From Cohnella terricola (lineage in GTDB: Bacteria; Bacillota; Bacilli; Paenibacillales; Paenibacillaceae), in the NCBI RefSeq assembly GCF_007786475.1, contig NZ_VNJJ01000006.1, positions 62,001 to 126,000 on the forward strand: a stretch of 64,000 bases of DNA, read 5' to 3'. This document shows positions 1-6,741 of the stretch, in pieces. Every line of letters begins with the position of its first letter. Position 1 is the first letter of the stretch. Made by a program: the position numbers and the translations under genes. The notes beneath the pieces are model-generated. The model saw nothing but the letters and a program-made list of their open reading frames with translations. It made no database searches and was not told the origin of the DNA.

Positions 1-1
1 G

Positions 2-1384
2 GGGAAAGGAGAAATCCGCAGGCGTATAAATGCCGGATTGCGCATATTGCACATCCACGTTGTCCACGTGCGTCAGGTTTCCGACCGTCCCCGAGGTGAC
101 GATGAACACCTGGTTCTCGATCGCCCTCGCTTGAGCGCAATATTTCACCCGTAGGAACGTCTGCCGGTCTTCCGCGCAGAAAGGCACGAAAATAATCTGC
201 GCCCCCTGCTCCGCCACGATCCGGGACAGCTCGGGATACTCGATGTCACCGCTGAGCTGAATGGAGATTTTGCCGCAATCCGTCTCGAACACGTCCAGCT
301 CGGAGCCGCCGTTGATACCCCACCATTTTCGCTCGTTCGGGGAAATATGCAGCTTGTATTGCTGTTCGATCGTCCCGTCCCTGCGGAACAGGTGCGCGAC
401 GTTATACATCCGGTTGTTGCTTTCGATAAAATGCGAGCCCCCGACGATATTTACGTTGTACTTGACCGCAAGTTCCGAGAAAAGCTCCACGTACTGCGAA
501 GTAAACGTGCTCAGCTTGCGAATCGCCTGGCTCGGAGAACGTTCATCCAGGAAGGACAAAAGCTGCATCGTGAAATTCTCCGGGAACACGGCGAAGTCCG
601 ATTTGTAGTCCGAGGCCACGTCGACGTAATGCTCGCATTGGGTCGCGAACTCGTCGAAGGAATCGATCTTCTTCATCATATATTGAATCACGCAGATGCG
701 GACGGGAAAAGACATTTTGTAATGCAGCTTGTTGATGCTCGGTTTGTACTCGATATTATTCCATTCTAGCAGAGCGGCGTAATTCTTGGAATCCGCGTCA
801 TCGGACAAGTAGCCCGTAATGATCTGCTTCAGCGTAAAGCCGTTCATCATCTGGAACGTGAGCACCGGATCGTAGATGTTCTGTTGCAGAACCTCTTCCG
901 CGTATTCCCGCGGCGACATTCGATCGCTGTAATGATGATAACCGGGAATGCGCCCTCCGACGATGATGCTTTCCAGATTCAATTTCTCCGCGAGCCGCTT
1001 GCGCGCTTCGTAGAGCCTTCGGCCGATTTTCATGCGGCGATATTCCGGATGAACCATGACCTCCATTCCGTACAGGTTCCGGCCTCGCGGATTATGGTTG
1101 CGAATATAGCCTCTATCGGTAATTTCCTCGTAAGTATGCTGTTCGAAGTAATCATCGAAATTGACGATCAAGCTCGAACACGAGCCGATGATCTCTCCGT
1201 CCAGTTCGACGCAGATTTGTCCCTCGGGGAAAATGCGGACATGGCTTTCCAGTTGATTCATCTTCCAAGGCGCCATATTCGGAAAACAAATGCTTTGCAG
1301 CTCTATGATGTTGGCGAAGTCTTCGGGACGTATATTGCGGATGACGACTTTTTTCTCGAAATGAGCGAGCGGATCGATTGTCAT
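2..1384 (-). CDS. GNAT acetyltransferase / carbon-nitrogen hydrolase fusion, 3' end beyond window
   Basis: 461 codons are visible, read leftward from the ATG at 1384; the C-terminus lies beyond position 1. Residues 1-200 form a GNAT domain (PEDFANIIELQ near the start, then the acetyl-CoA loop region EVMVHPEYRRMKIGRRLYEA). Residues from about 240 form a nitrilase-superfamily domain. Of the Glu-Lys-Cys triad, Glu is visible in FPENFTMQ and Lys in YKLHISPNER. The nucleophile position reads QLSGDIEYPEL, with Ser where nitrilases usually have Cys (C-x-D-x-x-x-PE). The architecture matches the Bacillus YhcX type of fusion, whose substrate is not established as far as I know. The gene is divergent from the small ORF at 1580. 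Function beyond the two domains is unknown; the Cys-to-Ser reading suggests the amidase half may be altered or inactive. Confidence 0.85.
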   Translation of the reverse strand, partial: MTIDPLAHFEKKVVIRNIRPEDFANIIELQSICFPNMAPWKMNQLESHVRIFPEGQICVELDGEIIGSCSSLIVNFDDYFEQHTYEEITDRGYIRNHNPRGRNLYGMEVMVHPEYRRMKIGRRLYEARKRLAEKLNLESIIVGGRIPGYHHYSDRMSPREYAEEVLQQNIYDPVLTFQMMNGFTLKQIITGYLSDDADSKNYAALLEWNNIEYKPSINKLHYKMSFPVRICVIQYMMKKIDSFDEFATQCEHYVDVASDYKSDFAVFPENFTMQLLSFLDERSPSQAIRKLSTFTSQYVELFSELAVKYNVNIVGGSHFIESNNRMYNVAHLFRRDGTIEQQYKLHISPNERKWWGINGGSELDVFETDCGKISIQLSGDIEYPELSRIVAEQGAQIIFVPFCAEDRQTFLRVKYCAQARAIENQVFIVTSGTVGNLTHVDNVDVQYAQSGIYTPADFSFP

Positions 1385-1579
1385 GACAATGGGACTCCTT
1401 TATTCAAGGCATTTCCTTTTATTGTACCCACCAAGTTTATCGCTCTATTATCGGACCACGTTTTTTATGTAATCTTTGCGCTTTGTTTGGCGAATCTCCA
1501 CTTCCTTTGTCGCACGCGCAGGGGGAGCGAAATCAATCGCGAATAGGGATAAATAACGTTAACGAATGGGGTGGATGTT

Positions 1580-1870
1580 ATGAGCCTGTTGAAAGAGGAT
1601 AAATACGAGTTGCTGGCGCGGGTCTCCGAAGTCGAACGCTCTCTCGGGCAGAAAGCCGACGAAGTCGTGTCCGCGCAGGTGCGCCAACATCGCGCGGAGC
1701 TCGACGAGCTGCGCCGCTCCGTCGCGGAGCTCTTCGCCATCGTCGAAACCCTCCAGGGAAGAGCGGCTTCGGCAATCGATGCCGCCAGACGCGAAGAAAT
1801 CCGCCTGTCGGTCCCGGACAAACCGGTTAATCCGACCAGTAAAAGGAAGCTTTACCGTACTTTTTTCTAA
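1580..1870 (+). CDS. small coiled-coil hypothetical protein
   Basis: A 96-residue protein beginning MSLLKEDKYELLARV. The ATG at 1580 is preceded by a GGGGTGG Shine-Dalgarno-like stretch; an in-frame GTG at 1571 would add three residues. Residues 10-65 are highly charged with heptad-like spacing (SEVERSLGQKADEVVSAQVRQ and onward), so a coiled coil is likely; the C-terminus is basic (TSKRKLYRTF). There is no signal peptide or membrane segment. I do not recognise a family. It stands alone between the divergent GNAT fusion and the deacetylase gene. Codon use looks like its neighbours, and the reverse-strand open frames here are shadows. Confidence 0.6.
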   Translation: MSLLKEDKYELLARVSEVERSLGQKADEVVSAQVRQHRAELDELRRSVAELFAIVETLQGRAASAIDAARREEIRLSVPDKPVNPTSKRKLYRTFF

Positions 1871-2075
1871 TGCGGGGACGTTAGACAAAAAAATTAATTT
1901 TCCGACGAAAGTCCGCTAACTTTTCAGGGGTCTCCACCGTCTATATAAGTATCCAAAAAGAACTGAAAGCGAGTCGGCTCGAGCGTCCGGGGATGGGGAT
2001 CCCAGCCGCCGGGTTATCCCCAGTCGCATCTCTTTTTTGGGCTGATATAGAGGAACCATGGTGGAGGAAAAAGTG

Positions 2076-2939
2076 ATGCGGGGAAAAAGAGCGAGCGTCA
2101 AGCGCGCCTGGTTAGGCGCGTTTATGATCGTGTTGATGTCAGCGTGGTTAAGCGGATGCGGCATGCTGCAAGAATGGAATAGTATCGGGTTGACTGGCGG
2201 GGCCGTCGTGAGCGGGGCGTCACCTGAGCCTACGATCACGGAAGAAACGGCGAACGAGGCGGAACCGGAGGTGCAGCCTCCGCAAGAGAGTCCCGATCCC
2301 GTCCCGACGCAGCCGGCCAAAGCCCATGAAGGCAAGCTCGTCGCTTTGACTTTTGACGATGGACCGGACAATAACTACACGTTAAAGATTCTCGATATTC
2401 TTAAAGAAAACGACGTAAAAGCAACCTTCTTCCTGGTAGGCACCCAGGTCAGGAAGTATCCCGAGACCGCCAAGAGAATCGTCGAGGAAGGACATTCCGT
2501 CGGCAATCATTCTTGGAGCCATAGCGACCTGACGAAGCTGTCCGCGAAGGCGCTGTCTGAGCAGATCGACAAGGCGCAAAAGGAAATCATCAAGGCGACC
2601 GGTGTGACCCCGAGCCTGATGCGCGCCCCCTACGGCGCGATCTCGGGCAGCGTGCTGAAGACCGTACATCTGAGCGGTATGCAGCACGTCGCTTGGACCG
2701 TCGATACGAAAGACTGGGCGGGCAGTTCCGTCGCCGCTATGCATAAGAACGTCATGACCAACACCAAAGAAGGCGGCGTCATTCTCATGCATTCGTTCGG
2801 CGGGCGCAAGAACTCGCTCGATCATACGGTCAAGCTGCTGCCGTCCATAATTAAAGACTTGAAGGCCAAAGGTTACGAACTAGTCACGGTCGACGAGATG
2901 GTCGCATCCGGACATTATCGCACCTCCGTCATTAAATAG
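2076..2939 (+). CDS. polysaccharide deacetylase lipoprotein (NodB domain)
   Basis: A secreted carbohydrate esterase family 4 enzyme, expected to remove N-acetyl groups from peptidoglycan or another surface glycan. The N-terminus is a lipoprotein signal: a basic start, hydrophobic AWLGAFMIVLMSAWLSGC, then Cys for lipidation. An acidic, Pro/Thr-rich linker of about 50 residues follows. The NodB core shows the motifs in order: TFDDGPD (base and metal Asp), HSWSH (metal His pair), RAPYG, and a late ILMHSFGG with the catalytic His. The start at 2076 is chosen because GGAGG at 2063-2067 has ideal spacing; an ATG at 2058 would add six residues. It is followed by a bidirectional terminator. The substrate cannot be told from sequence; peptidoglycan GlcNAc/MurNAc is the usual one in Gram-positives. 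Confidence 0.9.
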   Translation: MRGKRASVKRAWLGAFMIVLMSAWLSGCGMLQEWNSIGLTGGAVVSGASPEPTITEETANEAEPEVQPPQESPDPVPTQPAKAHEGKLVALTFDDGPDNNYTLKILDILKENDVKATFFLVGTQVRKYPETAKRIVEEGHSVGNHSWSHSDLTKLSAKALSEQIDKAQKEIIKATGVTPSLMRAPYGAISGSVLKTVHLSGMQHVAWTVDTKDWAGSSVAAMHKNVMTNTKEGGVILMHSFGGRKNSLDHTVKLLPSIIKDLKAKGYELVTVDEMVASGHYRTSVIK

Positions 2940-2962
2940 CTATCATTCTATTCCAAAAAAAA

Positions 2963-3006
2963 CAGCTAGCCGGATTCCCTAGATGAATAGGGATACGGCT
3001 AGCTGT
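2963..3006. terminator. bidirectional terminator between convergent genes
   Basis: Long inverted repeat: CAGCTAGCCG-ATTCCCTA, a six-base loop, then TAGGGAT-ACGGCTAGCTG, with an A-run on the left giving a U-run in minus-strand transcripts. It serves the deacetylase and the convergent methyltransferase, whose TAG stop lies inside the right arm. Confidence 0.85.
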
Positions 3007-3598
3007 CTTTGCGATATACGTAAACTTTTGTTCGATAGAGATCCCCGCAAGCGACCACTCTCTCCGGCTGCCAGCCGGGCAGAGCGAAGCACACGCTAAT
3101 GACGCGTGCCCCTGGCGCCAGTTGTTCCCGCAATATCGGCTCAAGCTTCTTCATCGCGCCCGGATAAAGGTAACACACGACGATGTCCGCCCCAGTATAG
3201 GTCGTCTTGTAAATGTCGCCTTTACGGAAAACAACCGGATTCCGCAAGCCGGGCGAGCTGCGGGATTGCCCGCCGCCGGGATATACCCCGAATGTCAGCC
3301 AAGCGGCAAGTCGCGACACCGTCAACGGGACCGGAGAGTTCTCCACTCCGACAAGTCTCCAACCATTGCAGTTGTTCCCGATATGTATGCCAAGCGTTCC
3401 CCAGCCGGATCCTGCCTCAATAATCGAACCGTTCCCGCCAAGCCGGTTGATTTCCTTCGCGACGACGCTTCTGACCTGGGCCGAAGAAGGCATTGGCGAA
3501 ATGCCATTCCGCCAGCTCTTCCATACGATGGACACGGCCCCCACCAGGAACGCTGCTAACAACGCAAGCGTAATCGTCTCTCTCGCTCCTATTCCCAT
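2999..3598 (-). CDS. membrane-anchored class I SAM-dependent methyltransferase
   Basis: 199 residues from the ATG at 3598, chosen because GGGAGG stands four to five bases upstream; longer upstream frames lack a site. Residues 8-27 (ETITLALLAAFLVGAVSIVW) form one membrane segment, followed by a basic KSWRNG, so the enzyme domain is probably cytoplasmic and tethered. The SAM-binding motif I is EAGSGWGTLGIHI, followed by the acidic strand LVGVENSPVP; motif IV is GADIVVCYLYP. The short C-terminus lacks the usual long substrate-binding insert. Substrate is unknown. It is transcribed convergently to the deacetylase and divergently from the MerR gene at 3733. Confidence 0.75.
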   Translation of the reverse strand: MGIGARETITLALLAAFLVGAVSIVWKSWRNGISPMPSSAQVRSVVAKEINRLGGNGSIIEAGSGWGTLGIHIGNNCNGWRLVGVENSPVPLTVSRLAAWLTFGVYPGGGQSRSSPGLRNPVVFRKGDIYKTTYTGADIVVCYLYPGAMKKLEPILREQLAPGARVISVCFALPGWQPERVVACGDLYRTKVYVYRKDS

Positions 3599-3682
3599 GT
3601 TGACCTCCCCGGCGATTCCCGCTCGTTCAGCTTCACGATACACGCGCTTTAGCCGGATTGCAATCTCTAGCAAAGAGAAGGC

Positions 3683-3713
3683 TTTACATTGACGTAACGA
3701 CAAAGTTTACAAT
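3683..3713 (+). promoter_or_regulatory. MerR-type promoter with 19-bp spacer
   Basis: TTTACA at 3683-3688 and TACAAT at 3708-3713 are separated by 19 bases, the stretched spacing on which MerR proteins act by twisting the DNA. A partial dyad (GTAAC...GTTTAC) lies across the spacer. It stands 20 bases before the GTG of the MerR gene, suggesting autoregulation. Confidence 0.55.
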
Positions 3714-3732
3714 AGGGTCAAGGGGGTGCGCC

Positions 3733-4197
3733 GTGAGGATCAAAGAAGCCGCCGATAAGCTCAATATATCGCCTAGAGCCATTCGGTTCTACGAACAGCG
3801 GGGACTGCTGTCTCCCTCGAAGCAGCAGAGCAATCGTTATCGCGTCTATACGGAGAACGAGATTTGGAGATTACAGACGATCGTCTCCCTCCGCGAGGCG
3901 GGAATGTCCCTCGCCGATATCCGGCAAGCGCTGGAGAAATGGGAAGAGAACGGCATGGAGGAACTGCAGTACTATTTGGAGCTGCAACGATCGGTCATGA
4001 CGTCGGAGTGGCTGCGGATCAGACAAGCGATCGAAACGGCTGATCATATGATCGAATGGCTCAGAACCGAGAAATCGCTGCCGTTGGAGCACATTTTCGA
4101 TTCGCCGAAGCTTCCAGAAAACAGAGGGAACAGCGTTCCGATTGGAAAGACCGGTGGGATTTCAATCGGCTTGCACCGACTCATGACGAGAGAGTAA
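3733..4197 (+). CDS. MerR-family regulator, probably the 5' half of a MerR-methyltransferase fusion
   Basis: GTG start at 3733 after AAGGGGG; the product begins VRIKEAADKLNISPRAIRFY. Residues 1-70 are a canonical MerR winged helix (RAIRFYEQRGLLSP, NRYRVYTENEIWRLQ), followed by a dimerisation helix (residues 80-115). The reading ends 154 residues in at 4195-4197, with a C-terminal tail (LPENRGNSVPIGKTGG onward) that looks like out-of-frame sequence. The next methyltransferase is in the frame one base back, and its reading becomes plausible at SDWKDRWDFNRLAPTHDERV, exactly where this one stops making sense. From memory, Paenibacillaceae carry single proteins with MerR and methyltransferase domains joined through such a segment, so one missing base around 4100-4140, or a -1 frameshift, would rejoin them. 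Confidence 0.8.
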   Translation: MRIKEAADKLNISPRAIRFYEQRGLLSPSKQQSNRYRVYTENEIWRLQTIVSLREAGMSLADIRQALEKWEENGMEELQYYLELQRSVMTSEWLRIRQAIETADHMIEWLRTEKSLPLEHIFDSPKLPENRGNSVPIGKTGGISIGLHRLMTRE

Positions 4198-4730
4198 CCG
4201 CGAATTCGGGCAATTACGTCGACTATGAAGCAGCTCTCGATCGGATTGTTCAATGGGTGAATCCGTCCATCGAAGAACACGGACTCGATATCGGAACGGG
4301 AACGGGAAACTTGGCGGGCCGATTCATAGAGAAAGGCTGCTCCATGTCCGGCGTCGATCAATCGAGGGAAATGCTGCGTCTCGCCCGAACGAAATATCCC
4401 GGGTTGGCCGCGAGATTAGGGAATTTCTTGGCTCTTCCCTACCTTCGAGAACGATTCGACTTTATCGTAACCAGCTTTGCTTTCCATCATCTGACCGAAG
4501 ATCAGCAATGGCTTGCACTGGAAGAGATGCAACGCCTGCTCGCGCCGCGCGGAAAAATCTGCATCGCGGATCTCATGGACGCTTCCGCGGTAGGCAAACC
4601 GCGCGAGCATCCCGAATATCCTTCCGCCCCTATGCTGACTCGGTGGTTCGAAGCAAGCGGGTATGCAGTGAAGACGCATCGCGTGAACCATCTGCTCCAT
4701 ATTATCCATGCCCGCAAGGAGGAACGATAA
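4056..4730 (+). CDS. class I SAM-dependent methyltransferase (second half of broken MerR fusion, or overlapping gene)
   Basis: The open frame starts at an ATG at 4056, inside the MerR gene, without a clear ribosome site; convincing protein sequence begins near residue 28. Motif I is GLDIGTGTGNLAGRF, the acidic loop is GVDQSREML, motif II/III is FDFIVTSFAFHHL, and motif IV is GKICIADLMD. This resembles the YrrT/UbiE group. Because no independent start with a Shine-Dalgarno site exists in this frame, translation probably depended on the MerR frame, supporting a fusion split by one base. The stop at 4730 is one base before the start of the next methyltransferase, so all three readings form one operon. 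Confidence 0.75.
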   Translation: MAQNREIAAVGAHFRFAEASRKQREQRSDWKDRWDFNRLAPTHDERVTANSGNYVDYEAALDRIVQWVNPSIEEHGLDIGTGTGNLAGRFIEKGCSMSGVDQSREMLRLARTKYPGLAARLGNFLALPYLRERFDFIVTSFAFHHLTEDQQWLALEEMQRLLAPRGKICIADLMDASAVGKPREHPEYPSAPMLTRWFEASGYAVKTHRVNHLLHIIHARKEER

Positions 4731-4731
4731 C

Positions 4732-5418
4732 ATGCCCGATCACGACCGCATTTACAAGCAAGAAGCTGCCCGATACCATGAGTTAATAGACAGTCAGCCG
4801 AACCTGAAATCCGTCGTCGAGGAGATTCGGCCGATTCGCGGACTGGATATTGCCGATTTGGGTGCGGGAACGGGCCGGCTTGCGGCGGTTCTCGCCCCGG
4901 AAGCCTCATCGCTGATCGCCTTGGACGCCTCGGAAGCCATGCTCGGGATTGCCGCCGAGCGCCTTCGCGAATCGGGGCTGTCCAACTGGTCCGTTCAAGT
5001 CGCCGATCACCGACGCTTGCCGCTGGCCGATCGAAGTGTCGATCTAATCGTCTCGGGATGGAGCATCTGTTACTTGACCAGCTCCAACGTACCGGATTGG
5101 GAGAGGAATTTAGATCAGGTCATCGCGGAAATCAAGCGCGTCCTTCGGCCGGGTGGAACGGCGATCATCTTCGAAACGCTCGGTACCGGCAGCGAAACTC
5201 CATCCGCGCCCGACTTTCTCCGGCCCTATTATGCCAAACTGACGGAGACGTACGGCTTCGCTCATCGGTGGATTCGCATGGATTACGCCTTCGACAACCC
5301 GGATCAAGCCGAACGATTGACCCGGTTTTTCTTCGGCGACGAACTTGCCGATAAGGTCGCGGAACACAGGCTCGTCCGAGTGCCCGAATGCGCCGGAATT
5401 TGGTGGTTGACTCCATGA
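4732..5418 (+). CDS. class I SAM-dependent methyltransferase
   Basis: 228 residues starting MPDHDRIYKQEAARYHELI; the ATG at 4732 follows AAGGAGGAAC at good spacing. Motif I is IADLGAGTGRLAAVL, the acidic residue follows in LIALDASEAML, motif II is SVDLIVSGWSICYL and motif III LRPGGTAIIFETLGTGSETP. This is the Methyltransf_11/25 type, usually acting on small molecules or lipids. It lies one base after the preceding methyltransferase, so the MerR regulator, a methyltransferase and this second methyltransferase are one transcript closed by the hairpin at 5425. Substrate unknown; a MerR-sensed compound modified by these enzymes is an inference only. Confidence 0.85.
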   Translation: MPDHDRIYKQEAARYHELIDSQPNLKSVVEEIRPIRGLDIADLGAGTGRLAAVLAPEASSLIALDASEAMLGIAAERLRESGLSNWSVQVADHRRLPLADRSVDLIVSGWSICYLTSSNVPDWERNLDQVIAEIKRVLRPGGTAIIFETLGTGSETPSAPDFLRPYYAKLTETYGFAHRWIRMDYAFDNPDQAERLTRFFFGDELADKVAEHRLVRVPECAGIWWLTP

Positions 5419-5424
5419 CGCAAG

Positions 5425-5458
5425 AAAAACCGTCAGAGAAGATCACCCTGACGGTTTC
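5425..5458. terminator. terminator of the MerR/methyltransferase operon
   Basis: AAACCGTCAG, a 12-base loop, CTGACGGTTT. On the minus strand the hairpin is followed by a T-run, so it works best leftward; it is also the end module of the 260-bp dispersed repeat. Confidence 0.8.
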
Positions 5459-5683
5459 ACGAATACTACTCCCGAATAACGATGTGAAACATCGCAATTC
5501 TACTTGTTGGCTTGTTGTTTTACCACAATAGAGATGTTCTTTATCGTTTTTCGTCGTAAGCTTGTTCTTTGACCGCGACTACCTAGCTAAGTACGATGTT
5601 TTGGATCGCTAATCGCTCAGCTCTTACTCCGATTTCAACAATAGCGATGATTTCTATCGTTATTGAATTATGGCGGGTCGATA
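5427..5683 (-). repeat. 260-bp dispersed intergenic element, copy A
   Basis: Read on the minus strand this region aligns almost end to end with 56143-56402 on the plus strand, starting at TATCGACCCGC and ending in a CCGTCAGG...CCTGACGG hairpin. Inside are four imperfect palindromes of CGAT/ATCG type, centred near 5487, 5539, 5601 and 5652 (steps 52, 62, 51). The second copy keeps the same steps. No reading frame is conserved between copies. It fills the whole gap between the methyltransferase operon and the HD-GYP gene. Confidence 0.85.
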
Positions 5684-5696
5684 CCTCTTACGCCGT

Positions 5697-6704
5697 CTAT
5701 ACGATTTTCTCCAAATATAGCCCCTGTTCCTTGCTCAAATCGATATAATGCCCGTCGATCTCTACGACCGGGAGAATCGGATCCTGCGAGCTGACCATGA
5801 CGATCTTGCCTTCTCTTCCATCGGAGAGCACGACTTGATTGCCGATCAGCACGTCCATTATTCGTTTTATGAAACTGAGCGTAATGGCCGGCTCCAACGA
5901 TCCGTAGACGTTGTCGGACAATTCCTTCAACACTTGATAAAGCGGCATCGGCTCCTTGTATACCCGTTTGGACACCATCGCATGAAACACGTCGGCCACC
6001 GCGACAATCTTGCTGAATACATCGATCTCTCCGCTTTTCAATCCGAACGGATAACCGCTGCCGTCTTCCCGTTCGTGGTGCTGCAGCGCCACGTAAGCAT
6101 GTCGTTCAGGAATTCCCTCCGATCGTTTAATAATCTCGTATCCGTATACGGTATGCTCCTTAACGATCCGGAACTCCTCAGCGGTCAGCTTCCCCGGTTT
6201 GTTCAGGATCGAGGCGGGAATCTGGGATTTGCCGATATCGTGAAGGAATCCTGACGCCGTCAATTCCCATAATTGAGCGTCGTCAATCCCTCGGGCTTTC
6301 CCGATCAAACGGGATAATAGCGCCACGGCAATGCTGTGTCTATAGATGTATTCGTCATGCACCTCTAGATAGAGAAGAATTTGATTCAAGTTCGGATGAT
6401 TGCTCATGAATATGATGATCGGAACGATCTTGTCGCGCACGCGTTCGAAAGGAATCCGCTCTGTCTGCTGCGCAAATTTGAACAACGCTTTGACTTCCTC
6501 GATCGCGGATGCCACCAGATGGTCGATCATAACCGACTCCACGTCGTGGTCGGTCAAGAATACGCCTTGCTGTGACAACAAGCCGACATCCTTGGACGTT
6601 AGCAATCGCTTGGCCGGAACAACCAATATTCCCCTCTTGTTGTATATGTTCTTGTTTACCCTCATGCCCACGTACTGATCTTGTCGGGAGCTCATCATAT
6701 TCAT
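5697..6704 (-). CDS. HD-GYP domain cyclic di-GMP phosphodiesterase
   Basis: A cytoplasmic enzyme expected to hydrolyse c-di-GMP to pGpG/GMP. The first 100 residues are a DUF3391-like N-terminal region (VGMRVNKNIYNKRGILVVPA). The HD-GYP core shows HSIAVALLSRLI, the metal-binding HD in GFLHDIGKSQIP, EHTVYGYEII, then HHEREDGSGYPFGL, where GYP is intact. The catalytic and metal residues all appear present. ATGs at 6704 and 6698 are both possible; GGTGGG just upstream fits the second slightly better. It lies 37 bases behind the FapA-family gene and so is probably transcribed from the same c-di-GMP riboswitch leader, putting a c-di-GMP-degrading enzyme under direct c-di-GMP control. Confidence 0.92.
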   Translation of the reverse strand: MNMMSSRQDQYVGMRVNKNIYNKRGILVVPAKRLLTSKDVGLLSQQGVFLTDHDVESVMIDHLVASAIEEVKALFKFAQQTERIPFERVRDKIVPIIIFMSNHPNLNQILLYLEVHDEYIYRHSIAVALLSRLIGKARGIDDAQLWELTASGFLHDIGKSQIPASILNKPGKLTAEEFRIVKEHTVYGYEIIKRSEGIPERHAYVALQHHEREDGSGYPFGLKSGEIDVFSKIVAVADVFHAMVSKRVYKEPMPLYQVLKELSDNVYGSLEPAITLSFIKRIMDVLIGNQVVLSDGREGKIVMVSSQDPILPVVEIDGHYIDLSKEQGLYLEKIV

Positions 6705-6741
6705 CCCACCAAATCCGTTATTAAGCCTAATCTCGGTGACC

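Noticed and set aside
884..1546. Plus-strand 220-codon frame
   Set aside because: Opposite the GNAT domain, whose motifs are conserved; no ribosome site.
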